A DNA stretch of 64,000 bases from Gordionus sp. m RMFG-2023 (taxonomy: Eukaryota > Nematomorpha > Gordioida > Chordodea > Parachordodidae), in assembly GCF_954871325.1 (NCBI RefSeq), contig NC_088776.1, positions 17,112,052 through 17,176,051 of the forward strand, given 5' to 3'. Shown one piece after another: positions 11,220-22,756 of the stretch. The position numbers were made by a program, and so were the translations under genes. The stretch's first letter is position 1. Every line of letters begins with the position of its first letter. Below the pieces are notes generated by a model. It worked only from the letters and a program-made list of their open reading frames with translations, did no database searches and was not told the DNA's origin.

Positions 11220-13944
11220 TCACCTTTTTCTGGTGGTAAGCTCCTTCAACATCTCTCTCCACTTTATGTTATTCATACAATCTCTTTTATCTATTTTATA
11301 CTTCTTTATATTGGCTCTAACTTTATGGCCCCATTGAAGTTTTGGCCTTCCTCTTTTACGTTTGCCCATCACTTCCAAACTTTCAACTTTATTTCCTATG
11401 TAGTTCATAGGCCTTCTCATTGTGTGCCCATACCACCTAAGTCTGTTTACCATTAACTTAGTCTTAATGGGCACTACCTTTAAACTATTTAGTATTCTTG
11501 TACTGCGCACCTTATCCTTTCTTGTTACCCCAGCAATCATCCTCAGCATTCTCATCTCCATAGTTTGTAGACTTCTCTCGTCTGATTCTTTGGTTGGCCA
11601 TGTTTCCGAACTATATAGAATAGTTGGTTGTACTATGGAACTGTAGATTTTTCCCTTTAATTTGTGTGGGATTCTTTTGTCAAATAGCACTCCAGATAAA
11701 GATCTCCACTTTAACCACCCTTGATTAATCTTATTCTTTATCTCTTTTTCTATTGTGCCGTTTGTTTGTATAGTGGAGCCCAAATATTTGCAGCTTTCAA
11801 TTGCAGATATCTGCCAATCATTTATATCAATACTCTCCGTTTCATCTCCTCCTATCACCATATACTCCGTCTTTTCTCTATTTACTTTTAATCCGTGCGT
11901 TTCTAGGATATTTATCCAATTCACTAACCTTTCTTTCATTTCATCCTTGGATTCGGCAAGTATCACAATATCATCTGCAAATATCATATTCCACGGGACT
12001 GTTTGAGGTATAGACTGTGCTAATACATCTATTACTGTAATGAAGAGAAGTGGGCTGAGAGCCGACCCTTGATGAACTCCTTCGGCTATTGTGAAGCCTG
12101 CTGAAGTACCTGTTGTACTACGGACCATTGTTGTATGTCCCATATACATATCCTGTTTATATATTTTTCGGGAACTTTTTAAGTTTTCTTGGGATTCTAT
12201 CGAAGGCCTTTTCTAGATCGAGAAAGACCATGTCTTTTTGTTCTTTTCCCTGTATTTTTCACTCATTTGCCTAATTGCATGGATAGCATCGGTTGTTGAT
12301 CTTCCAGGCATAAAGCCAAACTGTGTCTCTCCTCTTTCGATTATATCTCTTAATCTTTTTTCTATTATTTTTTCGTATAGTTTTATGTGACATTAGTTTT
12401 ATGCCCCTGTAATTTTGACTTTTTGAAGATAGGAACTAGATAGCTCTGCCTCCATTTTTGGGGAACCTCTTCATTTCCAAGTATTTTATTGTACAGATTT
12501 GTGAGGAAGATGTATTCCATCATCTCCTAGTGCTTTAAGGCTTTCTATTGGAATATCGTCTGGACCCCTACCTAGTTTTGTTGTTTTTCATATGCTTGAG
12601 GCATGTGATTATTTCTTGTTCTGTTATAGGTTGTACAAGGTTTTGACAAGGGGAGTGTTCATCGAGATGCAATATGTGGGAATTAAAGTTGAGAAGCTCC
12701 TGAAAATATTCTTTCCATCTATTCATTATTTCTTTTTCCTTTATTATCAATTTCCCATCTTTATTTTTGATTACTTTCGGAGCTCCGTTTATATATCCCT
12801 AGAGTTCTTTTCTCGCTGTTTGGCTAATCTGTATATTTTATTTTGCCCTTCTTTGGTATGTAGATCTTCGTACATGTTGCCATAGATTTGGCCCTAGCCA
12901 CCGCCTTTGAGCTAATATCTCTTGGATTTTTTGTATCTTGACTTGTCATCTGCATTTTTGGATTTGTACCATATTTTTTTTATAAAGGGCTTTTTTCTCC
13001 TCTCTTGATTCCCCACCACCATAGTTCTTTGTGTGATTTGTTGCCTCCTCTTGTCCTAGCGTCGATTTTGCAGTGTTTGTTTTTAATTGCCCCATTTGAT
13101 GCATGGTTCCAGTTTTATCTTATTTTGAGTGGATTTATTTGAGATTTGTAAATCCATGATTAAAGCTTGTGTTGCGCGGCGATATCTTCTCCTGGGATGA
13201 CTTTGCAGTCTATTACATCTTTTAATCTTCTGCGAGAGATTAGCATGTAATCTATCTGTGTTTTCTTAGTACCACTTTCATATGTTATTTGACTGTCTTT
13301 TTTCATATAGTAGGTGTTGGTTAAGGCAATGGAAGGCTTGCGCAAATTTCAGTACGTGCTTTCCTTCATCATTTCTTTCTCCGTATCCAAAACCACCGTT
13401 ATCTCTTGCTTTCCCCACATGCGCATTTAAGTCACCACCAATTATGACTAGGTATTACAGCTTCATCAAGGAAGCTCTAAAGTCATCTTTCTCTTCTTCC
13501 TTGTAACCCGTTTGAGGAGCATATACTGATAGGATGTGTAGTATTGATTGACCAATGCAGAGTTTTATCTTCATTAGTCTATCAGAGATCCTGTTGACTT
13601 CTACTACTGAAGAGGTTAGGTCTTGGCTGAGGATGATGCCGACACCGTTCCTATTGCTAACAAGTCCATTATAGTACAATTTATACCTATCTCCAATCAT
13701 CAAAGTTTTCTGTCCTATTCCATTTCGTCTCTTGTATGCACGCTATATCAACTTTTCTCTTGTTCAACATTGATGCCAATTCTCTCGTCTTCCCTTTAAG
13801 CGTCCCAATATTCAAACTTGCTAATCCTGTCTTCTTTGCTATGACCTTTACTTTACTTTTCACAGGATGGAGGTCTACACCCTGCGCGTCGCTTGGAGGG
13901 AACGCCCTAGCTTTTATATTCATATTTCCATTTGTTTCCTTCAT
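11220..13944 (-). pseudogene. LINE endonuclease-reverse transcriptase, frame-broken
   Basis: Minus-strand coding from ATG 13944. The endonuclease part shows 'LASLNIGTLKGKTRELASML', 'KVDIACIQETKW', 'GVGIILSQDL' and 'VYAPQTG', then 'TYESGTKKTQIDYMLISRR' and 'AAQHK' (13160-13345). The reverse transcriptase follows: 'LKHMKNNKTR' (12568-12750), 'EGVHQGSALSPLLF', 'FADDIVIL' with the catalytic FADD, 'LKVNREKTEYMVIGG', 'CKYLGSTI' and the tail 'RLRWYGHTMRR...GKRKRGRPK'. The last 309 residues (11220-12149) are one open frame. Upstream at least four frames are needed, so several frameshifts exist between 12.15 and 13.7 kb. Motifs fit RTE-like elements; the exact clade is uncertain. Confidence 0.85.
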
Positions 13945-14081
13945 TTTGTTTATTGGACAGGTATCCTTAGCACCCGGCTGTCCAGGTCTGTCGGTGACCG
14001 GGGTGTCATCTCTAAGCTCCGAAATTCATCATACCATATGTCTTTACACATCAGTCATCGAAGAAAAACTTGAAAGTTTTT

Positions 14082-14165
14082 ATGGTTCTTACCAGGATTG
14101 AACCCGCGTCCTTGTTCATACTCGTGTTTCCAAGCCTACATCTTACCCATTAGGCCACCCCGGCG
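14082..14165 (-). ncRNA. tRNA-like 5' head of the LINE (possible Pol III promoter)
   Basis: On the minus strand the element starts 'GCCGGGGTGGCCTAATGGG', which holds an A box of the form TGGCnnAnnGG, and about 50 bp later 'GCGGGTTCAATCC', a B box of the form GGTTCRAnnCC. Length and box spacing match a tRNA gene, but the acceptor and anticodon stems pair poorly, so it is a derivative and not a working tRNA. Such heads are usual in SINEs; here it starts a LINE and is inside the LINE's target duplications. Confidence 0.7.
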
Positions 14166-14189
14166 ATTAAATTTTCAAAAATTAAAACA

Positions 14190-14550
14190 AAGTTTATAAT
14201 TTCAAAAAAAATTTAAAAAAAAATTAAAAATAAAATGTTAAAAAATCGATTATAATTTAAAAAAAAATTAATTGAGAAAAAAAAAAGAATGAATGAATTT
14301 CCTCCCTTTTTAGGGTTTATATAATTTTTAAATTATTAAAATAAATATAAATTTATTAATAATTAGAAAAAATATAATATTACTCCTCACAACAATGAAT
14401 TGGTAAAAAAATATAATTTATTAGTAATCATATAAAAATAATATTCACGATGACTATAAAATTTACTATCATAAATATTTATAACGATGACTAAACTACT
14501 ATTATAATAAATTTTTTTATTACTACAAAAAACATAGATATATATAACAG
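14190..14550. other. A/T-run spacer, no gene
   Basis: Homopolymer-rich sequence between the LINE and the second tandem-repeat piece. No feature seen. Confidence 0.5.
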
Positions 14551-14554
14551 CGAC

Positions 14555-14860
14555 AAGGTAGGATCCATAAGAATAATCATCAGGGATATTGGTCTGCACG
14601 ACAAAATGGTTAGCTTTAAAAATTAGGATCCTTAAGAATAGATATATAAATTTATTTAAATTAAAATATCATAATATATATTGTTCTTTCAATACGATAA
14701 AAATAGTAGACCATGTATTGAATTTCTTTTTTTTACTGAGTAATACAAAATAATCCGCAGGAATAAAAGGGAATAATGATTGGTGGGACGAAATTGCAAG
14801 TTTCAAAGAAGGTGGTATATAAATTTATTTAAATTATAAAAATAATGTACTGTTTATTTT
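14555..14860. repeat. Second piece of the ~235-280 bp tandem repeat
   Basis: One and a bit units matching 2060-3330, with 'acgacaaaatggttagcttt', 'ggatccttaagaatag', 'gagtaatacaaaataatc' and 'ggaataaaagggaataatg' in the same order and strand. The gypsy fossil, P-like element and LINE all lie between the two pieces. Confidence 0.65.
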
Positions 14861-14869
14861 TTGTGTTTT

Positions 14870-15540
14870 ATGTTAGCTATTTTTGTTTTTACAAAAAAAA
14901 TATATATATATTTATATACGTAAAAAATAAATATAAATAAATACGTAACGATGACATGACGTAGTGAGGACATCCATCGGAAAATTATAATATAGATAAT
15001 GAAAAAAAGAAGGGGTGATGTTTAAACAAAATCCTATTGTTTAATTAAAAAATATATTTTAGGCAAAAAAAAATTAATTTATAAATTCCTCTAGGAATTC
15101 TTAAGAAAATTTTTTAATTAACTTTTTTTAAACCTCCAAATATTTTTTTGTAAAAACTTTTTTGGGATTTTGTATGAACTAAAAATGTAAATCAATTTAT
15201 TTCGATAAAAATATGATATGTATTCTATTTTATAATAATTTCGATAAAATAATAGGTAAATTATGTATAGAGTCAAAATATTATAAAATCATTTTCTATA
15301 TGTTTTTTGACTCGAATATGATACCTTTTTTTAGAATATAAAACAACTAAAATTAAAAATATTAATTATTAGAGATTAACTATAATCGGCTGTCCGTGTA
15401 AGATCTTCACCCTTATGTGTTGGTTTGTCACATTATTTAAGTTTAAGATAAATTTTTAGCCAAATTATAATTATTAGATAAATGTTTATAGTTTTTAAAT
15501 GGGTAATTTCATTATTTATCAGTTTTCTTGCACATACAAG
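14870..15540. other. AT-rich spacer, no gene
   Basis: Only AT-rich low-complexity sequence is seen. Confidence 0.4.
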
Positions 15541-15554
15541 GTTTCTGATATTAT

Positions 15555-15712
15555 TTTTGGATTTTCACTTTCTACTTTGGGATGCACTTTTCTTATATGG
15601 TTTTTTAAATTAGCTACAATTAAAAATATAGTAAAATCTATTATTGAAGCGTATTATACTTATTGCAGTACTAACCTTGTAGTACATCGCAACATTTGCA
15701 TTTTCGCCTAGA
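15555..15712 (-). pseudogene. BED-type zinc-finger remnant of a hAT element
   Basis: Minus-strand coding 'KCKCCDVLQ', a GT-AG intron of about 70 bp, then 'ANLKNHIRKVHPKVESENP' make a BED finger (C-x2-C ... N-L-x2-H-x4-H), the N-terminal DNA-binding domain of many hAT transposases. No complete transposase follows and no element ends were found, so I read it as a fragment. A host BED protein is less likely. Confidence 0.55.
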
Positions 15713-16089
15713 TTTTTTTGGCGTATCTGTAAAGTTGGATTTAATAATCGAAGGACTATTTAATCAAAAAGTTGTTTCATCATCTAATTCTTTGGTGGGA
15801 TTAAACCGAATTTGCGTCTAGACATTAAAAAAATAATAATAATACCATTTCAATATGTATATTTAATCATTATACATAAATTTACCTATTCAAAGTCATT
15901 ATTTAGACTGTCATATAGAAAAACCTGCGAGTCGAAAGAATGATTTAAATCAGAGTCAACAAAATCAAACATATTTTTTTGAATGCAATTAAAAATAATC
16001 CTTTTTATTTTCTTTTAAATATAAATAAAAGACGCAATAAAATAATGTTGTGTGTTAAAGAAACTCCGTTTGTTTTTTTAATGCATTTT

Positions 16090-16390
16090 TTTTTCTATAC
16101 GACTTTACAATACCTTGTTATAATATTTTCAAAAACTAGACCAAGCCAATTTCAAGGATGGCCAATATGTATAAAATCTTTTATAATAGTACTTCTTTCA
16201 AAGCCCCTCTATATCTCCTTTGTTTTTGTGTCTATCATTGTATTTTATTTTTTTTACACGACGTTACAATTTATAAAACCACGTTAGGATAATTTCTTCA
16301 CTTGAAACTGGTCCTAGCCAGTTTTAAGGTTGGCCAGTATGTATAAAATCTTTATAAAAATACTTCATTGTTATTTTTTTTGAGGACTAG
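16090..16390. repeat. Tandem duplication of ~165 bp
   Basis: 16092-16220 and 16256-16385 share 'acaat', 'aagccaatttcaaggatggc' versus 'agccagttttaaggttggc', and 'agtatgtataaaatctttt'. Two diverged direct copies, no coding. Confidence 0.6.
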
Positions 16391-16399
16391 AACAAAAGT

Positions 16400-16920
16400 T
16401 GTTGTCAACGAATTTTTAGTATAATAAGAGGTATAAAATATGTATACAGGATGATTAAATTATTTTTTTTTTTGTTTGATGAAATTTTTTGTACATATTT
16501 GGTATAAATTCTTTTTTTAAACTACGATGAAAATTCTTAAATCAATGAATTCTTAATTGTTCAACATTTACTCCGAGAGTTAAATTATGCATTTTACTTC
16601 ATTCTATACGACTGCGACCCGCATTTAGAGCTTTGTACAATAACGATAAATTCCCCAGTCTCACTATACCCCGGATCATCGAACCCCGTCGATCCCTCCC
16701 CCTCCCCAATGGTTGAATTACCTACGGTCGTGGCTCCAAATATTTCAAATAATGATCTAATTGGAAAAATAAGGGAAGGGGGAATAAAAATGTAGTTTTT
16801 AATCTGTAAAAATATTTTTAAATAAAAAAAAGGATAGGAAATAATTAGCTATATAATAGAAATATAAATATAATATGTTTAAAAAAAATCCTATTAATAA
16901 CTAATTTGAATTTATTTTTA
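16400..16920. other. Spacer with a small GC-rich islet
   Basis: 16600-16760 is much less AT-rich than its surroundings and contains 'tcgaaccccgtcgatccctc'. I see no ORF, RNA fold or element end that explains it. Confidence 0.4.
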
Positions 16921-16929
16921 TATTAACAC

Positions 16930-17255
16930 AAGCCCGAACTCTAAATTTTTTTAAAAAAATTTACCGGCCGGGCCCGACCCAAATTTATTTAAATATAGAA
17001 ATTAATTTTTATAATTACTCAAAATAAAAGACATATGTTATATGGCGTTTAGTTTCAATAAATAAAATCAAAAATTTTTCTTTTACATAAAAAATTCAAT
17101 ATAAAATTGATAAATTTAGATATATTTAAAAAAAATTCCAAGGTCCGACCCGACCCGGCCCAAATTTTTTTTAAAATATTAGGCCCGGCCCGGCCCGAAT
17201 TCGATTATTTTAAATAGAATAAGGCCCGGGGCCTAACTTTGCAGATCTCTAGCTC
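16930..17255. mobile_element. MITE with cccgacccg/ggcccggcc subterminal blocks
   Basis: GC-rich blocks 'ggccgggcccgaccc' and 'ggcccggcccggccc' flank an AT core, and the right side ends 'gcagatctcta'. That resembles the ends of the hAT elements at 34316-37534 and 63539-63796. The left end is not sharp. Confidence 0.45.
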
Positions 17256-17259
17256 ATTG

Positions 17260-17810
17260 AGCTGCTTAATTTGAAATGAGTTTTGTGACTCAAAGCTTGA
17301 CTAGAATTTAGACTAAGTCGACTTACTTAGCCGATTAACAATACTAATAATATTAATAGATAGTCTTATTAAACGGCTCGATTTGAGCCAATTTTAAAAA
17401 ACGGCTAACTCAACATTATATCCAGAAAGCTATTATGCAAGCCTTAAGTTTGTGGTCATAGATGGCACAAAAGTTTGAACATTTATCAACGAAATGTCGA
17501 GGTTTAGATAATATTATTAATAGAATGTTATATTCTTAAAATAAAATACACAAGTCATTTCGAATTTAAAAATATTTAAAATTCACGAACAAGGTGGTAG
17601 ATTTTTAAAATATTTTCATCGTGGAGTAAATAATAATAGCAGGTTCAAAATAAACTTTAGCCGACTCGTCGAACCGCCTCTGAAGCCGACTCATCGAGCT
17701 AACTCATGCGGCTCATCGAGCCTCTCAATTTGAAATGAGTTTTTGCGACTCCAACTTGAGTTCATCGTAAAAACTCGACTATTTAACAACACTATCGGCG
17801 ATAACCACCC
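17260..17810. mobile_element. Cluster of tagtgttgttaa-type MITE fragments
   Basis: At least two related pieces. One ends 'cgattaacaatacta' (about 17347). Another begins near 17361 with 'tcttattaaacggctcgatt', has 'aaaaaacggctaactcaa' and 'cgaaatgtcgagg' as in the copies at 46687 and 61602, and ends 'tttaacaacacta' near 17804. Boundaries are blurred by nesting. Confidence 0.5.
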
Positions 17811-17819
17811 AACTACAGA

Positions 17820-18270
17820 TATTGTTGCATATGATTTTAAAAGTTCGTAAAATTATATAGAATAAAACCACTAAAGAGGTCAATAATATTGGTAATAATT
17901 TTATCTCGTGAATTAGGACGAGGAGTGATTGCCCAAAATTTATTTTGAATATACCAAAAATTTTTGGGATTAAGCTGGGGTAAATATGGCGGTAGGTATT
18001 TAATCCTTGTCTTAAAATAGTAGATGGGGCTGGGAGTTTGTATAGAATTGACAGAATACTAATTTGTTGTCATAAATCTCATGTTATAAAGGAAAAAGAT
18101 TTTAAAAAACTTTTTGCCTTAAAAACTTGTGTGGCATATTAAATTAAATTAATATGCATTTTAATTTAGCTAACAACTTGATCGCTTGTTCTTTATTATA
18201 GGGTTATTATAATCATTTTTTATGTTTAAAATTAGATAAAAAAAAATTAACAATTCTGTTAATATATTTT
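17820..18270. other. AT-rich spacer, no gene
   Basis: No recognisable feature. Confidence 0.4.
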
Positions 18271-18273
18271 AGC

Positions 18274-18720
18274 ATGAATTATTTTAAAATTTTCCCCTCT
18301 TTAATCTATGGTATAGAAACCTGGAAAGATACTAAACAAGAAAGTAAAAAGATGCAAACTTTCGTTAACAAATGTCTTAGGTATATAACCAAAACATTCA
18401 TCCTTATAATACTTCGAATTATAATCTTTGGTCCAGATGCGACATCCTCCCTATATATAGACTATGTGAATATAGAAAAATCGAAATATTAGGGCACATT
18501 CTCAGACAAGCCCCAAACAACCTAGTATATCAAGCCCTTTTTATTACCCGATGAGTCATCTCTCAAACCTTTCCTAGTTGGTTTGGTAGAATAAATCGAT
18601 CATTATCGGAAATAGATCTATCCTGGGAATTCATAAAACGTGCTTCGTTAGATAGAAAAACTTACAAAATCGTACTAAGACTTATATACGAACATTTGAC
18701 GAATAATTGTTGAGAATGAG
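18274..18720 (+). pseudogene. LINE fragment, 3' end of a reverse-transcriptase ORF
   Basis: The plus strand encodes 'SLIYGIETWKDTKQESKKMQ' and 'TFVNKCLRYI', then in another frame 'IEILGHILRQAPNNLVYQAL'. This is the post-RT tail common to many LINEs ('LYGaEtW......iqtFvNkCLR.I', then 'lGHvLR'). It contains frame changes and no endonuclease or catalytic RT. It differs in sequence from the LINE at 11195-14165, so it is another family. Ends not defined. Confidence 0.65.
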
Positions 18721-18729
18721 AATGTACCT

Positions 18730-20930
18730 GAAAGACTAGTGTAAAGAAAGCCATATATTCAAAATAAACAAGTTAAGATGAGTAAGTTAAATTTATTATA
18801 TTATTTAAAAAATACAATTTCATATATTGCTTGATATATATCTAAGAGTTGAAGTTAATTTGAATAGGGTTATAGTAAATGAAGGCGGATTAAATTATTT
18901 CACATTGTAAGAAAATTCTAAATAGATTACATTACATTATGAGAATTAAGGTCTAATAGATTAAATAGATAGATATTTTTAACTAAATAATTATAAAAAT
19001 TAAATATAATTATATCTTCTAACTAAATAATTGGGAACAAATCATAAATTAACTAAATGAAATATAATAATCCTATCAAATAAGATCCTTGCTCAAGACC
19101 AACAATAAAAAATAATTTTTATAATAATAATTTTAAAAAAAAAAAACTAATAATTTGTATTGGATGATACAGTACTACTATTTTTTCTTTTTAAAATATG
19201 CTCATAACTATTCCTTATGCTAATAATATTATTATATGATTGGGTGAGTTCCACACCTCTTAATAATTATATCTGGGTTACAAGGTTTGTTGGTATCCTT
19301 GAGAAAAAAAATCGGCATAATTATTATGGAGGATAGGGCCTCTCTAGTAATTCACGTTCACTCATTTTGGGCAGGTCCATGACCAACGTGCTAGATAAGA
19401 TAAGATAAGAAGTAAATAATATTAATAGTATCAAGACTAATAGTAATTTATTCGATTTACTTAAATGATGCACTATTCGATTCGCATGCATTTTTGAATA
19501 TCTTAACCCGATAAGTGTTTGTTTCATATATATTTAATTTGACTCTTTGTCGGATTCTTTATATTTGCTTCTCGACAAATCGATGATCTAATTTCCTTAA
19601 CCCAATTTTATATTTGAATAAAAAAGTAATTTTACCCTCGTTTTCAAAGCTATCCATTAGACTGACTACATCATGCTTTCTAGAAAAATCATAAATGTCT
19701 ATTTTTAATCTTACTAGTTTTGGATTTTTTTAATGGTATATTTTTAAATAAAATTTATTCTAAATCGAGCGATATCTTTAAAAATTGGCCAAGAATTTTC
19801 CTAATGATTTGTTTAAAATATCCTTATTTATTATTTCTTTCAAAGTATATCGATTAATCTTAACAACCTACCTATTCGAAGATTTCAAATTTCTATTTAA
19901 GATTTAAAAGATTTTGTTAAAATTGGACTTGTTAAATCAGATTTTAAAAAAACTAGATTTGAGTCAAAATATTTTTTTTTCAAAATTGACCAATTCTTTA
20001 AGTTGTTTAAACATCAATCAAGGTTAAGATGGTAGTTTTCGCTTGAAAATTTGATTTAGCCACGTTATATTTGGCTCTAAACCTGCTAACGGAGCCATTT
20101 ATCAGATATACTTGCTGGTGGCAAATCTTACTTTCTACTTTAAATAAAGGAGAAGCGACAGAAATTTATAAAAATTTCTATGGGGATTACAAATATTTAA
20201 ATGAGTCAAAGGCCCGCTCCCTCGTTGGAATCGTAGCCACTGAAATAAAGTAAAAATTTAAAAACCAATCATCCTGTCAATTGTTATTCCATTTTCTTTT
20301 CCAACCAGTACCGTTTATATTAGCCTTCGTTTTAATATTTAATATGGTTAAGGGTTTAAAAAAAAATTCCCATTTATTATCTTGGAAAAATGTTATAACA
20401 ATTTATAAAAATTGTTAAAGGGATGGAAATAAAAATTTTCATTTTAGTTGATAATATTATATAAAATGAAAATATAAAGTAAAAATATTGAAAAATAATT
20501 TTGCTTTTCTATCTTCTAGGTAGCTACAAAAAAATATTTAAATTTTATTTTTAGCTATATAAAAATTGTATTTATGGCTATATAAAAACTATATTTTGGC
20601 TAAAAATTTTTATAGCAATAATAAAGAAAAAATGGATTCAAATTTAGCATTTTGATAAAACATTAAAATTTTTTGGCCAGGGTTTCAGTCCTTCCTCAAA
20701 ACTTAGAAAGGATGGCAATGGGGCTTAGATACCCGGCGTATTTCATAAATTTCCAAAAGACATTGTGGCAATTTTTAATTAATTCTTATTTAACACTATT
20801 TTTTAATTATATGCCCTAGTTTGCGTAATCAAACAAATATTAAATTTTTCTGGAATAAATTTAATATTAAAATCCAATTTTCATTTGAATTAAATCAAAT
20901 AGAAACTTGCTAACCGCCCCAAATTTTCAG
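18730..20930. other. AT-rich region with no supported gene
   Basis: Apart from a weak ORF at 19324-19527 I see nothing. 20690-20745 is locally less AT-rich but carries no recognisable motif. Confidence 0.4.
19324..19527 (-). CDS. Hypothetical short membrane ORF
   Basis: A 67-residue frame starting at ATG 19527. A charged N-terminal half (about residues 1-28, several Lys/Arg/His) is followed by one hydrophobic stretch 'LLLVLILLILFTSYLILSS' (about 29-47) and a short charged tail ending 'ELLERPYPP'. That would fit a single-pass membrane protein, but AT-rich random ORFs often look like this. No poly(A) signal, splice context or homology is apparent. Confidence 0.15.
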   Translation of the reverse strand: MKQTLIGLRYSKMHANRIVHHLSKSNKLLLVLILLILFTSYLILSSTLVMDLPKMSERELLERPYPP

Positions 20931-22756
20931 CTTAGACATATGGTGTAGAGGTCTGCAACTCAATGTTTTGAAAAAAATTTAACGCCCGCCCAACCCGCCC
21001 ATAGTTTTCAAAAAAATATATAACCGCCCGCCCCACCCATTTGTCTAAATTCCTTACCCGCCCGCCCATTAGTCTAAAATTTTTTACCCACCCGCACATT
21101 ATTTATAAAAAATTTTAACCCAAGTCCACTTATAAAATTTAATAATGGCCATTCTTTCAATTTTTTAAGTATCTAATAAAAATATTTCAGCATTACATAT
21201 CTACAAAAAGTTATAAATTAGGAAATTAATTTAAGCATAAAAAAATATTAAATTTAAATTATGAACAATTTATTTGATCAAATAGAATATTTATGAAATA
21301 AATATAAATATAAAATTGATATTATATATGTCTTATTGGGATATGGAATCATGTGGGATTCGTAATCCCAACTTGGGGATTCAAGATCTTAAATCCCCAC
21401 GCGGGATCTTTTTTTAAAAATATTCCGAATCCCCATGAAAAAAAAAATATAATTACTTTTTCTTCTCTCTTTTTGCGGCTGGCATATAATTAAAAGGCCA
21501 AAATAAGGGATTTAAAAAGAGAATTTTAAAAAAAGTAAATAGCATAAAATTAAGGCATATAATGAATGAAAAGGGATGAGGTTAAGACTTTTTTGTTTTA
21601 AAAAATATATTTATAAAAATCCGAATTATTGCAACAATTATTCAATGCAATATGGCATTTTGTTGAACATTTAAGCAGGGACCCGAACCGTTATTTATAA
21701 CGGTTCAGTTTGGTTACGGTTCAGTATATAAAAAATTATTATGGTTTATTTTTCTGGATGCCGTTTTTAAAAATCAATTATGAATAAGGAAAAATACTAT
21801 GTATCTTTAGGTTGAGCCAAATAAGGTTAGACTCATTTAGAGATTGTTAAAACTAAATTATTTATAACAACGAACAAATTTTAAGTTGAGATTATCAAAA
21901 TGTTTTTTTAAAAAAAAGGCTAAGGACCAATATATATTTTTATTTAGTAATTTTATATATTTTTACATATTTTTATATAGTTGTTTTAATATTTTAGTGT
22001 TTTATCATTTTTTTTTAAATTATACAAATATCAATATTATCAAAATAAAATTTAAAAAAATAAAACAAATAACAACAATAGCAATTTTTTGAAGTTTTGG
22101 AAGTAGGAAAATTTATTTCCTTTTTTGAGAAAATTAGAGAGTAAAATTCTGGCAAAGTGGGCTTTTAGTGAAAGGTTATTTTTTGTAGCCAATCGCCTAT
22201 TAGAGGAACGTACACAATTGAAATAAAAAAAATAGACAGTCTTCTTTTTCTAAGTAAAAATTTGGATTTATAATTATGTACTTATATTTTGTTATTATGG
22301 AATATGGAATTAAAGAAATAAATAGAATAAATTCAAAAAAGTGTAAAAAATTATAGCATTAAAGTTTTGAAAAATTTAAAAACACCGTGAATTTTCGGGC
22401 ATGAAACAAAATATCGCCTTTCGTGAGCGGGCGGGTCGGGTCGAAATTTTTTTAGTGATAAGCGTGAATGGGCGTGAATATTTTCATTGCCACATTTATT
22501 TTATTTTATTAAATTTAATTTATATTAAAAACATTTTTTCGAGTATTTATTTAATGATTTAAAGCATAAAAATAATATATATTAAATATCTCTAAAAAAT
22601 AAAATTTTCTGGTGCCAGCCAGGCGGCAAAAAAATATAATTTAATTGATTTTTTTAAAAAAAGATTCCAAATCTCTTTATAAAAAAAAATATATTTTTGT
22701 TATAAATATCTGAACCATAACTGTAACCGAACCGATATAATTATTTATTGAAGGAA

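Larger units (their letters stand above)
11195..14165 (-). mobile_element. LINE (RTE-like non-LTR retrotransposon) with tRNA-like 5' head
   Basis: A 2971-bp insertion read on the minus strand. The target duplication 'attaaattttcaaaaa' (16 bp) is present at 11178-11193 and 14166-14181. The 3' end is a pure A tail (14 T on the plus strand, 11195-11208) about 10 bp after the ORF stop, so there is almost no 3' UTR. The 5' end at 14165 is the start of a tRNA-like sequence (14082-14165). Between lie an AP-type endonuclease and a reverse transcriptase. The clear duplication shows one insertion event and makes the copy nearly full length. Confidence 0.85.

Noticed and set aside
13736-14101. Plus-strand frames over the LINE 5' region
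   Set aside because: Antisense of the endonuclease coding, which has recognisable motifs on the minus strand.
14082-14165. A functional tRNA gene
   Set aside because: A and B boxes are good but acceptor and anticodon stems do not pair well, and it lies inside the LINE target duplication.
20071-20253. A 60-residue plus-strand frame
   Set aside because: No motif, splice or homology support; chance is likely in AT-rich DNA.
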